From Blautia hominis (GTDB lineage Bacteria; Bacillota; Clostridia; Lachnospirales; Lachnospiraceae), in the NCBI GenBank assembly GCA_002270465.1, contig NQOF01000009.1, positions 1-64,000 on the forward strand: a DNA stretch of 64,000 bases, given 5' to 3'. Of the stretch, positions 46,623-55,296 are shown in pieces (position 1 is the stretch's first letter; every line of letters starts with the position of its first letter). The notes under the pieces are model-generated. The model made no database searches and was not told where the DNA came from. It was given only the letters and a program-made list of their open reading frames with translations. The position numbers and the translations under genes were made by a program.

Positions 46623-48068
46623 TTAATTTCCCTGCATATAGTCATTTGTCTCCAAAATCTCTTCCAATTCCGGTTTCAACTGATCCATTGCTTCCTGACA
46701 GGAAATCTGACCGGTCAGCGCCATATTAATATACTGAGCCGCCGTCTGCTGACAGTCTGTGGAAGCTGCATTGGTCTGTGCCAGATCCATTTCCACACCA
46801 TTCTGTACAGATGCATAGTATGCTTCATTTACAGCAAGCCGCATTTCTTTTCCGTCCTGTTTATACTGTTCATTCTGTTGTTCCAAAACGGATTTTCTTG
46901 CTGTAGATGACCCCTGTAATGCGCAGTAATTAAAATTGGCTTCTTTGGATGCCAGGATCTTAGCTACTTTTAACGCTTCCTCTTTATGAGGTGCATCCTT
47001 GAAAACATTCACAGACCAGCCGCCTAAGGGTGAGATCCCTTTTCCGCTGGTACCTGCAGGCAGACCGTAAACTTTCACATTTCCTTCCATATCTGTGCCC
47101 TCACAGCGGTCCAGCATATATGGCCAGTTGATAAACAACCCAATCTTACCGGAGATCCATTGTGCGTCCACTTCATTATAGTCATATCCCACGTAACCTT
47201 CCGGCATTGCATGGTCAACATCTGATAAATCCTTAATGAACTGCAGAGTATCAACAAATTCTTTGGAATTGCACACAACCTCGCATGAGTTATTGTCGAA
47301 ATCTTTTTCAATATATTTGGCTCCGTTGGAATACGCAAAGGTCCCCAGCTCGTAAGGATTTCCTACCACGGAACCGCCCATAAACATGGTGCCCCACTGC
47401 ACAATATCGTCCTTGTTGAATCCCTCTTCATCTCCGCGTTTGCCGCTGGAATCCATGGTCAGATGGATGGCCTTTTCACGGTACTCTTCCAAGGTCTTCG
47501 GCACATCCTCCTCCGTATAGCCTGCTTCCTCCCACATTTTAGTGTTCACATACATGATCATCGCATCACCTGTCAGCGGATAACCGTATAAATCTTCTCC
47601 CAGACTGTGCTGCTCCACGTTTCCTTCAAATATATCGTCCATGTCGTCAAGAGGCTCCAAAGCTTCCAACAGATCCAGGGACCCGAATTGTTTGGCACCG
47701 GAGGCAGGGGTGATAGCCATATCAAAAGATTGAGCGCCTGTTGTCATTTCAAGAAGAATTTTATTATCCAGTTCATTCTCCGCATAGCCAACCCAGTTGA
47801 TCTCTCCGTCATAAAGCCCTTCCAAATCCCATTTTGCCATATCGCCGTTATTTGTATTATAAACAATAGTCACAGCGTCCTTGCTGTCTGAAGTTCCCGA
47901 CGAGGCATCCGGTTCCTCTGTCTCCTCCGGTGTCTCTGTACTCCCTGTTTCTTCTGCCGCAGGTGTATCTGTTTTCCCGGATTCATCACTGCCGCATCCG
48001 GCCATACCCGTTACCATCATAACTGCCATAGCAGAGGCTATCACTGCACTTGCCCACTTTCTTTTCAT
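46623..48068 (-). CDS. Sugar ABC transporter substrate-binding lipoprotein, system 2
   Basis: 481 residues from the ATG at 48068 (aaggaggatctacat). The frame extends 45 codons upstream without support. Lipobox GMAGC (Cys24), a Glu/Asp/Thr-rich linker to about 60, then a family 1 solute-binding domain (GYPLTGDAMIMYVNTKMWEEAGY, LGGWSVNVFKDAPHKEEALKVAKILA). First gene of the system 2 operon with the permeases, oxidoreductase and GH105. Confidence 0.93.
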   Translation of the reverse strand: MKRKWASAVIASAMAVMMVTGMAGCGSDESGKTDTPAAEETGSTETPEETEEPDASSGTSDSKDAVTIVYNTNNGDMAKWDLEGLYDGEINWVGYAENELDNKILLEMTTGAQSFDMAITPASGAKQFGSLDLLEALEPLDDMDDIFEGNVEQHSLGEDLYGYPLTGDAMIMYVNTKMWEEAGYTEEDVPKTLEEYREKAIHLTMDSSGKRGDEEGFNKDDIVQWGTMFMGGSVVGNPYELGTFAYSNGAKYIEKDFDNNSCEVVCNSKEFVDTLQFIKDLSDVDHAMPEGYVGYDYNEVDAQWISGKIGLFINWPYMLDRCEGTDMEGNVKVYGLPAGTSGKGISPLGGWSVNVFKDAPHKEEALKVAKILASKEANFNYCALQGSSTARKSVLEQQNEQYKQDGKEMRLAVNEAYYASVQNGVEMDLAQTNAASTDCQQTAAQYINMALTGQISCQEAMDQLKPELEEILETNDYMQGN

Positions 48069-48287
48069 ATGTAGATCCTCCTTGTGATTTTTAATCGTTT
48101 GTCTTATCATTTTCCCAGAGTTATGGATTTTCCATCCATCCTTCTGCCGCAGCTGCCAAATGTGAGCAGGCTCCCACTTGGCGCGTTGCCATCGTTCTAT
48201 CACTTATCACGTACTGTCACTTGCTACTGTTTCACTAAATTGTGTCCTTTCTCTCCTTTCTCATGCTTTAAAAGTCTCTTTGTTACT

Positions 48288-48319
48288 ACATAGTATTATT
48301 TAAACATAGCAATGTATTG
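48288..48319. promoter_or_regulatory. Paired acatag boxes upstream of ABC system 2
   Basis: acatag at 48288 and 48304. The second is part of aacatagcaatgtattg, nearly identical to aacatagcattgtattg at 50540-50556. Probable GntR-regulator site. Confidence 0.6.
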
Positions 48320-48339
48320 ATTATAATATACCAAAAGAG

Positions 48340-48380
48340 AACGAAAAAATCAATATATTTATGAAAAAAAACGAAAAAAT
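48340..48380. promoter_or_regulatory. Paired aacgaaaaaat boxes
   Basis: Two identical 11-mers 30 bp apart in the promoter region of ABC system 2, of the AACGAAA type typical of DeoR-family binding. Confidence 0.5.
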
Positions 48381-48557
48381 ATAATTCAATTCAATAATCA
48401 TTTAATATTATTTCATAGTCATCTTCTATTTTCATACTTTCGTATGTCACTTTTTACAATCATACAGCAAAAATTCGCTTGCACTTAATAGGAAAAGGCT
48501 CTGCCGCTTACCCATAAAAAATCCATATGGTTTTGCCGCAAAGCCTTCTCACTGTTA

Positions 48558-49322
48558 TTATTCTATGAAAACATTCACTTCAAATTTGTTTCTGTCACTT
48601 CTGTATCTGGCAATGGAATACTCCAAAGGCCTGTCATACGCATTAAATCCCGTGGATGAAAAAAGCTGCACAGCACTCCCTCTTCTGATATCCAGATATT
48701 TTACATCCCATACATCCGCCAGGTCCGCCTCTATGCTTCTGTGAACCCTGTATATCTTCATTCCTTCCCCTCTGGTTCCCAGGGCCTCATACAGGGAATC
48801 TACCGCAAAATCATATTGGAATAAAAATTCACATCCCCTGTAGGGAAGATAGGTTTTAACTGTAACGATGGGTTCTTCATCCGCAAAACGGCGGCGGTAT
48901 AAGAAGATCACGTCCTCCTGTTCCGGAATTTCCAGCGCTTTACTCACTTCCTCAGGTGCACAAATCCTTTCAAACCGCAATACCTCAGTTCTAGGCACCA
49001 TCCCACCTCTTCGTATCTGCTGGTTAAAAGGCTCCAGCCTCTGTACGAACTCCTGGTTGATCTTCGGACGGCATATGAACGTTCCTTTGCTTTTTTCTCT
49101 GTGAAGCCACCCCTCATTGACCAACTCCACAATTGCCTGGCGCACCGTTGTTCTGCTGATTCCAAACTGCTCGCTCAGCTCCGCTTCCGTAGGGATGGCT
49201 GCCCCACTCTCATAGCTTCCTTCTTTTATTTCATTCAATACTAATTCTTTCAACTGAAAGTAAAGAGGAATCGGGACCGTGCGGTCCAGTTGTTTGTCCC
49301 CCAGAAATATATCAGAACACAA
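48558..49322 (-). CDS. GntR-family (HutC-type) regulator 1
   Basis: 254 residues from a TTG at 49322, following aaaaaagga. This matches the start of its paralog at 62406 in length and sequence (LDRTVPIPLYFQLKEL), whereas the longer frame overlaps the dehydrogenase gene by 74 bp. N-terminal winged helix (AELSEQFGISRTTVRQAIVEL), C-terminal UTRA ligand-binding domain ending NKFEVNVF. It probably senses a sugar phosphate or similar. It overlaps the upstream dehydrogenase stop by 11 bp, so the two form an operon. Likely binds the acatag boxes at 48288 and 50525. Confidence 0.85.
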   Translation of the reverse strand: MCSDIFLGDKQLDRTVPIPLYFQLKELVLNEIKEGSYESGAAIPTEAELSEQFGISRTTVRQAIVELVNEGWLHREKSKGTFICRPKINQEFVQRLEPFNQQIRRGGMVPRTEVLRFERICAPEEVSKALEIPEQEDVIFLYRRRFADEEPIVTVKTYLPYRGCEFLFQYDFAVDSLYEALGTRGEGMKIYRVHRSIEADLADVWDVKYLDIRRGSAVQLFSSTGFNAYDRPLEYSIARYRSDRNKFEVNVFIE

Positions 49323-50346
49323 TGATTCCTTTTTTTGCAATCTTTTTTTCCTCCAGTCTTTCAAATGCCTCCAGGATCTCATCAAACCTGAAATAATCCG
49401 ATATATAATCCTTCAGGTCAATGGCTCCTGACTGAATCCATGCCAGGATCTGGTTTGTGGCTTCCCCTTCCTCCTTCTTGGAAGGAAACTGCTGAAAATG
49501 CAGTTTCCAGTTATAAGGAGCTTTACTCCAGTCAAGCTCCATGCTGAGATTTGGTGCGATCCCATAACAGCAGATCTGCCCTGTATCACAGATAAGTTCC
49601 ATTGCCTGTGTGATCAAAGAGCTGATACCGACTGCGTCCACCACATGCTGTACGCCTTCCGGACATATAGTTCTTACTGCATCTTTCACATTTTCTGTCC
49701 TGCTGTTGAACACATATGCAGCTCCGCAGGATTTTGCCTCCTTCAGCTTTTCCGGTACAACATCAAACGCCAGAATCGGATAAATTCCCAACAGACTCAT
49801 AAACCGGATAAAGGTAAGTCCCACAGGTCCGCAGCCGAATATAGCTACACTCTGATTCTCTTTCATGCCAAACCGTTTGATGGAGCTTAACACTTCTCTC
49901 AGGGTAATGATCATACTGGCATCCACCGGATCGATCCCCTCCGGCAGTACGGTCTGGGCATATGCACAATCAGGTGCTGTCCCGGCCGGATAGGCTGCAG
50001 GGTCATGGACCACCCCAAATTCGCTGAATGCACCCCAGCCTGAATGCAGCCCTTTGTACTTTTCCGGATCTGCATCCACAAAAGGCAGCAGGACTTTATC
50101 CCCCATGGAAAAAGAGGTCACTTCACTTCCGATTTCCACCACTTCACCAACGCCCTCGTGACCCAGCATAAGGGGATACATTTCCTCCCCAAAGCCTTTA
50201 AATTTATGATGTATCAGCTTTGCATCCGTTCCATTACACACACCGCAGCTTATCATTTTCACCAGTGCCTGTTTCGGTGTAATGGAAGGCCTCTCAACCT
50301 CACGGATCTCCAAACCTCCATCTCTGTTAACTATTAAGGTTTTCAT
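49312..50346 (-). CDS. Zinc-type alcohol/polyol dehydrogenase (MDR) 1
   Basis: 344 residues. Catalytic zinc positions Cys37 (SCGVCNGTD) and His63-Glu64 (LGHEGVGEV) are present. The structural-zinc cysteine loop is absent: the corresponding region FVDADPEKYKGLHSG has no cysteine. Rossmann motif FGCGPVGLTF. Likely an NAD-dependent sugar or polyol dehydrogenase; substrate unknown. The ATG at 50346 follows gaggaga. It is divergent from the SMP-30/xylulokinase operon with acatag boxes between. Confidence 0.88.
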   Translation of the reverse strand: MKTLIVNRDGGLEIREVERPSITPKQALVKMISCGVCNGTDAKLIHHKFKGFGEEMYPLMLGHEGVGEVVEIGSEVTSFSMGDKVLLPFVDADPEKYKGLHSGWGAFSEFGVVHDPAAYPAGTAPDCAYAQTVLPEGIDPVDASMIITLREVLSSIKRFGMKENQSVAIFGCGPVGLTFIRFMSLLGIYPILAFDVVPEKLKEAKSCGAAYVFNSRTENVKDAVRTICPEGVQHVVDAVGISSLITQAMELICDTGQICCYGIAPNLSMELDWSKAPYNWKLHFQQFPSKKEEGEATNQILAWIQSGAIDLKDYISDYFRFDEILEAFERLEEKKIAKKGIIVF

Positions 50347-50378
50347 GTTTTTCTCCTCACATTGTCATATTTACATCA

Positions 50379-50408
50379 CTATGTCTCTATGTCATTACTT
50401 AACTATGT
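50379..50408. promoter_or_regulatory. ctatgt boxes upstream of MDR dehydrogenase 1
   Basis: ctatgt at 50379, 50387 and 50403. The last two are 16 bp apart, the same spacing as the acatag pairs (reverse complement) elsewhere. Confidence 0.55.
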
Positions 50409-50524
50409 ATTTAAGCTGAATTATACGTGTAGACCTATAAATTGTCAATCATTTTATTTCTTTTAGAAAATAATTTAAAATTCTCTTTCCAAAAACAAAA
50501 ACCTGTGCTATCATATTCTTCATA

Positions 50525-50556
50525 ACATAGTAATGTAATAACATAGCATTGTATTG
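50525..50556. promoter_or_regulatory. Paired acatag boxes upstream of the SMP-30 gene
   Basis: acatagtaatgt (self-complementary ends) at 50525 and aacatagcattgtattg at 50540, hexamers 16 bp apart. Probable operator for the GntR regulator encoded by the divergent operon. Confidence 0.62.
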
Positions 50557-50614
50557 TAATCTGACACTGTTTACTACACTTTGATAAAAACACTTTAAAA
50601 GGGAGGCATTGTAT

Positions 50615-51607
50615 ATGCAGACACCTAAATTATTTACTTTATTGCCGGAAGCGTATGTGAGTACACCGGACGGAATGGAGATTGATAAAAATGGAGATAT
50701 GATCTTATCCTGTCCCAATTTTGCGGACATGTCCATGCCAAGCTGTATCTGCCGCATTGACAAAGAAGGCCATGTGACCAAATGGTTTGATGTTCCTCTT
50801 AATGAGGAGACCGGGGAAGCACGTTCCATGGGAATTGCTTTCGGGCCTGACGGAGATTTGTATATTGTGGACAATCAGGGCTGGACCGGCAGACCGGAAC
50901 TTATACGCCAGGGGCGTATCCTAAGAGTTCATTTTGAAAACGGACGTGTTTCAAAAGTCACAGTAGTGGCAAAACACATGGAACATCCCAATGGCATCAG
51001 AATTAAGGGAGAATATATGTATGTGACACAGAGTACAATGGAAAAGGTAAAAACCAAAAGCGGAAATGCGTTGAGCTGTGTTTACCGGTTTCATCTGGAT
51101 GACAAGGATATTGATGTGACAAACACACTGGAGGATCCCAATATTTTTCTTACCTACGAAACTTACAATCCCCAGGACCAATACGGATTGGACGGCATCG
51201 TTTTTGATCACCAGGGAAACCTGTATGTGGGTAATTTCGGGGATGGCGAAGTCTTCAGGATAACCTTCCATGAAGACGGCAGTGTAAAAGAAAACCGTTC
51301 TTTTGCCAAAGACCCGGATAACCTGCGCTCCACGGATGGTATGACCATTGACCAATACGGGAATATCTATGTGGCCGATTTCGTTGTAAATGCAATTGCT
51401 AAGATCGCACCTGACGGGACGATCACCCGTATTGCGCAAAGTCCCGACACGGATGGTTTTAACGGGGAGCTGGACCAGCCCGGAGAGCCCTGCTTCTGGG
51501 ACGGCAGAATCATTGTCTCCTGTTTCGACTGCGTGACAGGCGGTGACAAGGTCAACACGGCACATGAACTTCCCGCTACTATGAGTATGCTGGAGGTGGA
51601 ACCTTAG
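50615..51607 (+). CDS. SMP-30/gluconolactonase-like protein
   Basis: 330 residues from the ATG at 50615 (gggagg 8 bp upstream); a TTG two codons earlier is in frame. Six-bladed propeller features: PDGMEIDKNGDMILSCPN, GIAFGPDGDLYIVDNQG, YGLDGIVFDHQGNLYVGNFG and DGMTIDQYGNIYVADF, the last carrying metal-binding Asn/Asp positions. The family hydrolyses sugar lactones. Together with the dehydrogenases here this fits an oxidative sugar route (sugar to lactone to acid). Cytosolic, no signal peptide. Followed 12 bp later by the kinase gene. Confidence 0.85.
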   Translation: MQTPKLFTLLPEAYVSTPDGMEIDKNGDMILSCPNFADMSMPSCICRIDKEGHVTKWFDVPLNEETGEARSMGIAFGPDGDLYIVDNQGWTGRPELIRQGRILRVHFENGRVSKVTVVAKHMEHPNGIRIKGEYMYVTQSTMEKVKTKSGNALSCVYRFHLDDKDIDVTNTLEDPNIFLTYETYNPQDQYGLDGIVFDHQGNLYVGNFGDGEVFRITFHEDGSVKENRSFAKDPDNLRSTDGMTIDQYGNIYVADFVVNAIAKIAPDGTITRIAQSPDTDGFNGELDQPGEPCFWDGRIIVSCFDCVTGGDKVNTAHELPATMSMLEVEP

Positions 51608-51619
51608 GGAGTTTTCTAT

Positions 51620-53134
51620 ATGAAAAAATATATTTTAGCTCACGACCTGGGAACTTCCGGAAATAAGGCCACACTGTTCTCCGCAGAAGGTAAACTGGCT
51701 TCCAGTGCTTTTGTTCCCTATGATACTCATTATTTTAACTCCACCTGGGTAGAACAGAATGCAGATGACTGGTGGACGGCTGTATGCAAAAGCAGCCGTC
51801 TGCTGCTTGAGGATGCCAAAATACCCGCTGCTTCCATTGCTGCGGTCTCTTTTTCAGGTCAGATGCTTGGATGCCTCTGTGTGGACAAAAAGGGGACCCC
51901 TCTGCGCCCTGCCATTATATGGGCAGATCAGAGAGCCCAGAAACAAGCCGCTTATATGGAAACCCGGATATCCCAGTGGGACTTTTACAAAATAACAGGC
52001 CACCGCAATACCGCATCTTACGGAATGCAGAAACTGATGTGGATCCGTGACAATCAGCCTCATATCTATGAACAGACATATAAAACATTAAACGCTAAAG
52101 ATTACATCGTTTTTAAGCTGACCGGAAAATTCTTTACGGATTATTCTGATGGACAAAGCAACGGTTGTTACGATATCCTGGGCTGGAGATGGTCTGAAAA
52201 ACTTTTGTCTTATGCCGGTCTTGACCCGGAAAAATTTCCCGACCTGAAGCCTTCCACTTTTATAGCCGGCTCTGTTACCCATAAGGCGGCCGCGGAAACC
52301 GGACTGGCTGAGGGGACCCCTGTAGTCATGGGAGGCGGTGACGGAGTTGCCGCCAGTGTAGGCGCAGGCTCTGTACGCCCCGGAAAAACTTACTGCTGCC
52401 TTGGGACCTCGGCATGGATCACCACAGCTTCGGAGACACCTGTATTTGATGAGCAGATGCGCACTGTGACCTGGGCCCATATGGTGCCAGGCCTGTATGC
52501 CCCCAACGGAACCATGCAGTATGCGGCAGGTGCCTATCATTGGGCCAAAAACACACTTTGCCAGATGGAATGCTATGACGCCAAACGTGATGGCAAGTCC
52601 CCTTATGATTATATGAACCGACAGATTGAAAAAAGTCCTCCGGGCGCCAACGGCGTATTGTTTTTACCCTACATGCTCGGGGAACGTGCCCCCCGCTGGG
52701 ACCCGGATTCCAAGGGGGTCTTTCTTGGCTTGAAACCGGAAAATACCAAAGGTGATATGCTAAGAAGTGTCATGGAGGGTGTTGCTATGAATCTCTCCAT
52801 CATCCTGGATATCTTAAAAAGCCACATTTCAATTGAAGAGATCATGGTTTTGGGCGGCGGCGCCAAGGCAGGCGTATGGAGAAGTATCATGGCGGATATC
52901 TTTCGTATCCCCTTAACGGTCCCCTCGCTTTTGGACGAGGCAGGCTCCATGGGAGCCGCGGTAACCGGCGGCGTAGGTGTGGGCCTGTTCCATAACTTCG
53001 ACGCAGTGGAAAAATTCATTCAGATCCGTTCCGTACACCAGCCGATACCTGAAAACAGTGCGGTATATGAACATGCCAGGGAATTATTTGACGAATGTTA
53101 TTTCGCTTTATATTCTGTCTTTAAAAAAATGTAG
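51620..53134 (+). CDS. xylB: FGGY-family sugar kinase, xylulokinase-like (kinase 1)
   Basis: 504 residues. LAHDLGTSGNKATLFSAEG is phosphate motif 1, AAVSFSGQMLGCL and ADQRAQKQ are substrate-side motifs, LGTSAWI is phosphate motif 2 and VLGGGAKAGVWRSIMADI is the adenosine motif. It phosphorylates xylulose or a related ketose. The ATG at 51620 follows tagggag. Second gene of the SMP-30 operon; ends at a bidirectional terminator. Confidence 0.88.
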   Translation: MKKYILAHDLGTSGNKATLFSAEGKLASSAFVPYDTHYFNSTWVEQNADDWWTAVCKSSRLLLEDAKIPAASIAAVSFSGQMLGCLCVDKKGTPLRPAIIWADQRAQKQAAYMETRISQWDFYKITGHRNTASYGMQKLMWIRDNQPHIYEQTYKTLNAKDYIVFKLTGKFFTDYSDGQSNGCYDILGWRWSEKLLSYAGLDPEKFPDLKPSTFIAGSVTHKAAAETGLAEGTPVVMGGGDGVAASVGAGSVRPGKTYCCLGTSAWITTASETPVFDEQMRTVTWAHMVPGLYAPNGTMQYAAGAYHWAKNTLCQMECYDAKRDGKSPYDYMNRQIEKSPPGANGVLFLPYMLGERAPRWDPDSKGVFLGLKPENTKGDMLRSVMEGVAMNLSIILDILKSHISIEEIMVLGGGAKAGVWRSIMADIFRIPLTVPSLLDEAGSMGAAVTGGVGVGLFHNFDAVEKFIQIRSVHQPIPENSAVYEHARELFDECYFALYSVFKKM

Positions 53135-53177
53135 AGAATAGGACCCATGATCAGCCAATTATCTATTGTCATGAATA

Positions 53178-53226
53178 AAACCGGAACGGCAAAAATCAAA
53201 ATCATTCTGCCGTTCCGGTTTTTCCT
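53178..53226. terminator. Bidirectional terminator between kinase 1 and MDR dehydrogenase 2
   Basis: Perfect stem accggaacggca / tgccgttccggt with T tract on the plus strand and A tract on the other side. Confidence 0.92.
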
Positions 53227-53227
53227 T

Positions 53228-54268
53228 TTAAAAGGTGATAACTGTTTTTAATCCCTGAGCGCTTTTAGCATAGGCAACTGCTTCCTGTATATGATCCAGT
53301 GTATATTCCCTGGATATGACCTTTGACAATTCAAGCTTTCCGTACTCTACCATTTTAGCCGCAGACCGATACTGGGCAACATTCGCCCTGGTGGATCCAA
53401 AAATTGATAGCTGCTTATAGTGAATCAGATTACTCGAAAGAAGCACCTTATCTTTTCCCTGAGGAAGCCCTCCGAAAAAGAGAACTCTGCCGTTCATACT
53501 CATAAGTTCCAGCGCCTCCTCCTGTGCCCTTCCGGACGGACAGGCTACAATACAGACATCTATGCCCTTATTGCCTGTCTGTTTCATAACCTCTTCTTTG
53601 AGATCTTCCCCATACATCGGAACAAATTCCCTGCACACCTCTTTACACTGACGCATCCTCTCCTCAGATAAATCTCTTATAAACACCCTGGAGGCCCCCC
53701 TTGCTCTGGCAAGAAGCGCGTGCATGACCCCTATCGGGCCTGCCCCAACAATAAGGACCGTATCATTCAGGTTCATTTTCATCCTGCTCTGCCCATTCAA
53801 TACACATGACATAGGTTCCAGCAATGCCGCGTCAGAAAAGTTCACGCTTTCATCCAGTATCATAAGATTTCCCTGGCTGACTGCTCTTCCCGGTATTCTC
53901 ACATATTCTGCAAATCCACCATCTATATTGATTCCAAATGCCTGGTACTGTGAACACAAATGCGTATTGCCTTCAATACAGTGGTCACAGATACCGCATC
54001 CCATGTTCGGCGCAACACAGATATGCATCCCCTCTTCATATCCGGAAACCAAACTTCCTTTTTTCTCTATAATACCGCTGATCTCATGGCCCAGTGTGCG
54101 GGGATGGTTCCCGTCAATACCATTGCTGCCATTTTGTATCATCCGCAAATCCGTCCCACAGACAGCCGCCGCCTTTACCCTGAGAAGGATCTCATCTTCC
54201 CGGATATCAGGAACAGGGCACTCAACAAGCCGCAGGTCCTCTTTTCCATATAATTTTGCTGCCAGCAT
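53228..54268 (-). CDS. Zinc-dependent sorbitol/threonine-type dehydrogenase (MDR) 2
   Basis: 346 residues. Catalytic zinc Cys37 (AAVCGTDLR) and His61-Glu62 (LGHEISG); the full structural zinc set Cys91, Cys94, Cys97 and Cys105 (CGICDHCIEGNTHLC); Rossmann motif VGAGPIGVMHALLA. It probably oxidises a polyol or sugar acid. Last gene of the GH4-kinase 2-Gfo/Idh-MDR operon. Unlike MDR 1 it keeps the structural zinc. Confidence 0.9.
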   Translation of the reverse strand: MLAAKLYGKEDLRLVECPVPDIREDEILLRVKAAAVCGTDLRMIQNGSNGIDGNHPRTLGHEISGIIEKKGSLVSGYEEGMHICVAPNMGCGICDHCIEGNTHLCSQYQAFGINIDGGFAEYVRIPGRAVSQGNLMILDESVNFSDAALLEPMSCVLNGQSRMKMNLNDTVLIVGAGPIGVMHALLARARGASRVFIRDLSEERMRQCKEVCREFVPMYGEDLKEEVMKQTGNKGIDVCIVACPSGRAQEEALELMSMNGRVLFFGGLPQGKDKVLLSSNLIHYKQLSIFGSTRANVAQYRSAAKMVEYGKLELSKVISREYTLDHIQEAVAYAKSAQGLKTVITF

Positions 54269-54286
54269 ATTATTCTCCCTTTCTTT

Positions 54287-55294
54287 TTACAGCTCCACAA
54301 TTTTTCCTGTCCTTATAGATTCATTGCCCGCCTTTACGATCTCCACTGCCTTCATACCGTCATACCCGGTCACTTCCGGCTCTGTCCCCTTTTCAATACA
54401 GTTTATAAAGCTCATATCCTCATTTAAATAGGCATCCTCAAATAAGTCCATCCAGCTTCTCACCACATCTCCGGTCATCCCACCTTCTTTTGTGTAGGTC
54501 AATGTAGTGCCGCTTTGCAGTCCGCCTATCTGTATATTTCCCTTTGTTCCCACAATATCCACTCTGGAATCATATCCGTAGCTGACTCCCTGCGCGCCAT
54601 CTATATTTCCAATCGTTCCGTTTTTCATTCTGACATTCATCAGAACCGTGTCGTAAAAGTCGGGATATCTCTCCCGTGCTTCCCCGCATCTGAAGTTGCC
54701 GGCCATGGCGTGCAGGCTTACTGCGTCGCTTTCCGTGAACCAGCGCAGTGTATCTATGTCATGGCTGTTCACCTCTGCCAGCGGTCCGCTGCTCTTTTCA
54801 ATGTCATACATCCATTCTCTGGGTGTACTTGGCCCATGGGTCAGTGATTTTACTGTGACCACATCACCGATGGCCCCTGAGTCCACGATCTCTTTTGCCC
54901 GCCTAAAGTTTTTGTCAAACCGCCTCATAAATCCAATCTGAAGTTTGACATGATTTTTAGCTGCAGCTTCTATCATAAGCGCGCATTCCTCTTGGTTCAT
55001 TGCCATTGGCTTTTCACACAGGATGTGCTTTCCCGCCTTGGCCGCCTCCAGTACAACATCTATATGGTATTTCGTAGGTGTTACAACGATCACGGCATCC
55101 ACGTCCGGACGCTGCAGCGCTTCCCGGTAATCCGTGGTGTGATAAACCCCACCCAATTCTTCCGCCGCCTTTTCCGCTGATGCCTGCACCGTATCTGCTA
55201 CTGCCGTCATCCTGGCCCCCGGTACCCTGGACGCAAAATTTCTGGCATGGATCATACCTGCTCTTCCTGCCCCTACCAGACAAACTCCTGTCAT
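54287..55294 (-). CDS. Gfo/Idh/MocA oxidoreductase, inositol 2-dehydrogenase-like
   Basis: 335 residues from the ATG at 55294, which has aaagggggg upstream; the frame also has a TTG at 55300. VGAGRAGMIHARNFA (NAD site), CEKPMAMNQEE (catalytic Lys of the EKP motif), SHDIDTLRWFTES with the conserved His/Asp. The resemblance to inositol or related cyclitol/sugar dehydrogenases is moderate. It starts just after the kinase 2 stop. Confidence 0.9.
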   Translation of the reverse strand: MTGVCLVGAGRAGMIHARNFASRVPGARMTAVADTVQASAEKAAEELGGVYHTTDYREALQRPDVDAVIVVTPTKYHIDVVLEAAKAGKHILCEKPMAMNQEECALMIEAAAKNHVKLQIGFMRRFDKNFRRAKEIVDSGAIGDVVTVKSLTHGPSTPREWMYDIEKSSGPLAEVNSHDIDTLRWFTESDAVSLHAMAGNFRCGEARERYPDFYDTVLMNVRMKNGTIGNIDGAQGVSYGYDSRVDIVGTKGNIQIGGLQSGTTLTYTKEGGMTGDVVRSWMDLFEDAYLNEDMSFINCIEKGTEPEVTGYDGMKAVEIVKAGNESIRTGKIVEL

Positions 55295-55296
55295 AG

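Larger units (their letters stand above)
48069..48557. other. Regulatory region upstream of ABC system 2
   Basis: It contains a partly palindromic repeat (about 48106-48236) with cccacttggcgcgttgcc, two acatag boxes 16 bp apart (48288, 48304), and two aacgaaaaaat boxes 30 bp apart (48340, 48370). The last 90 bp precede the GntR stop and hold no gene. Confidence 0.65.
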
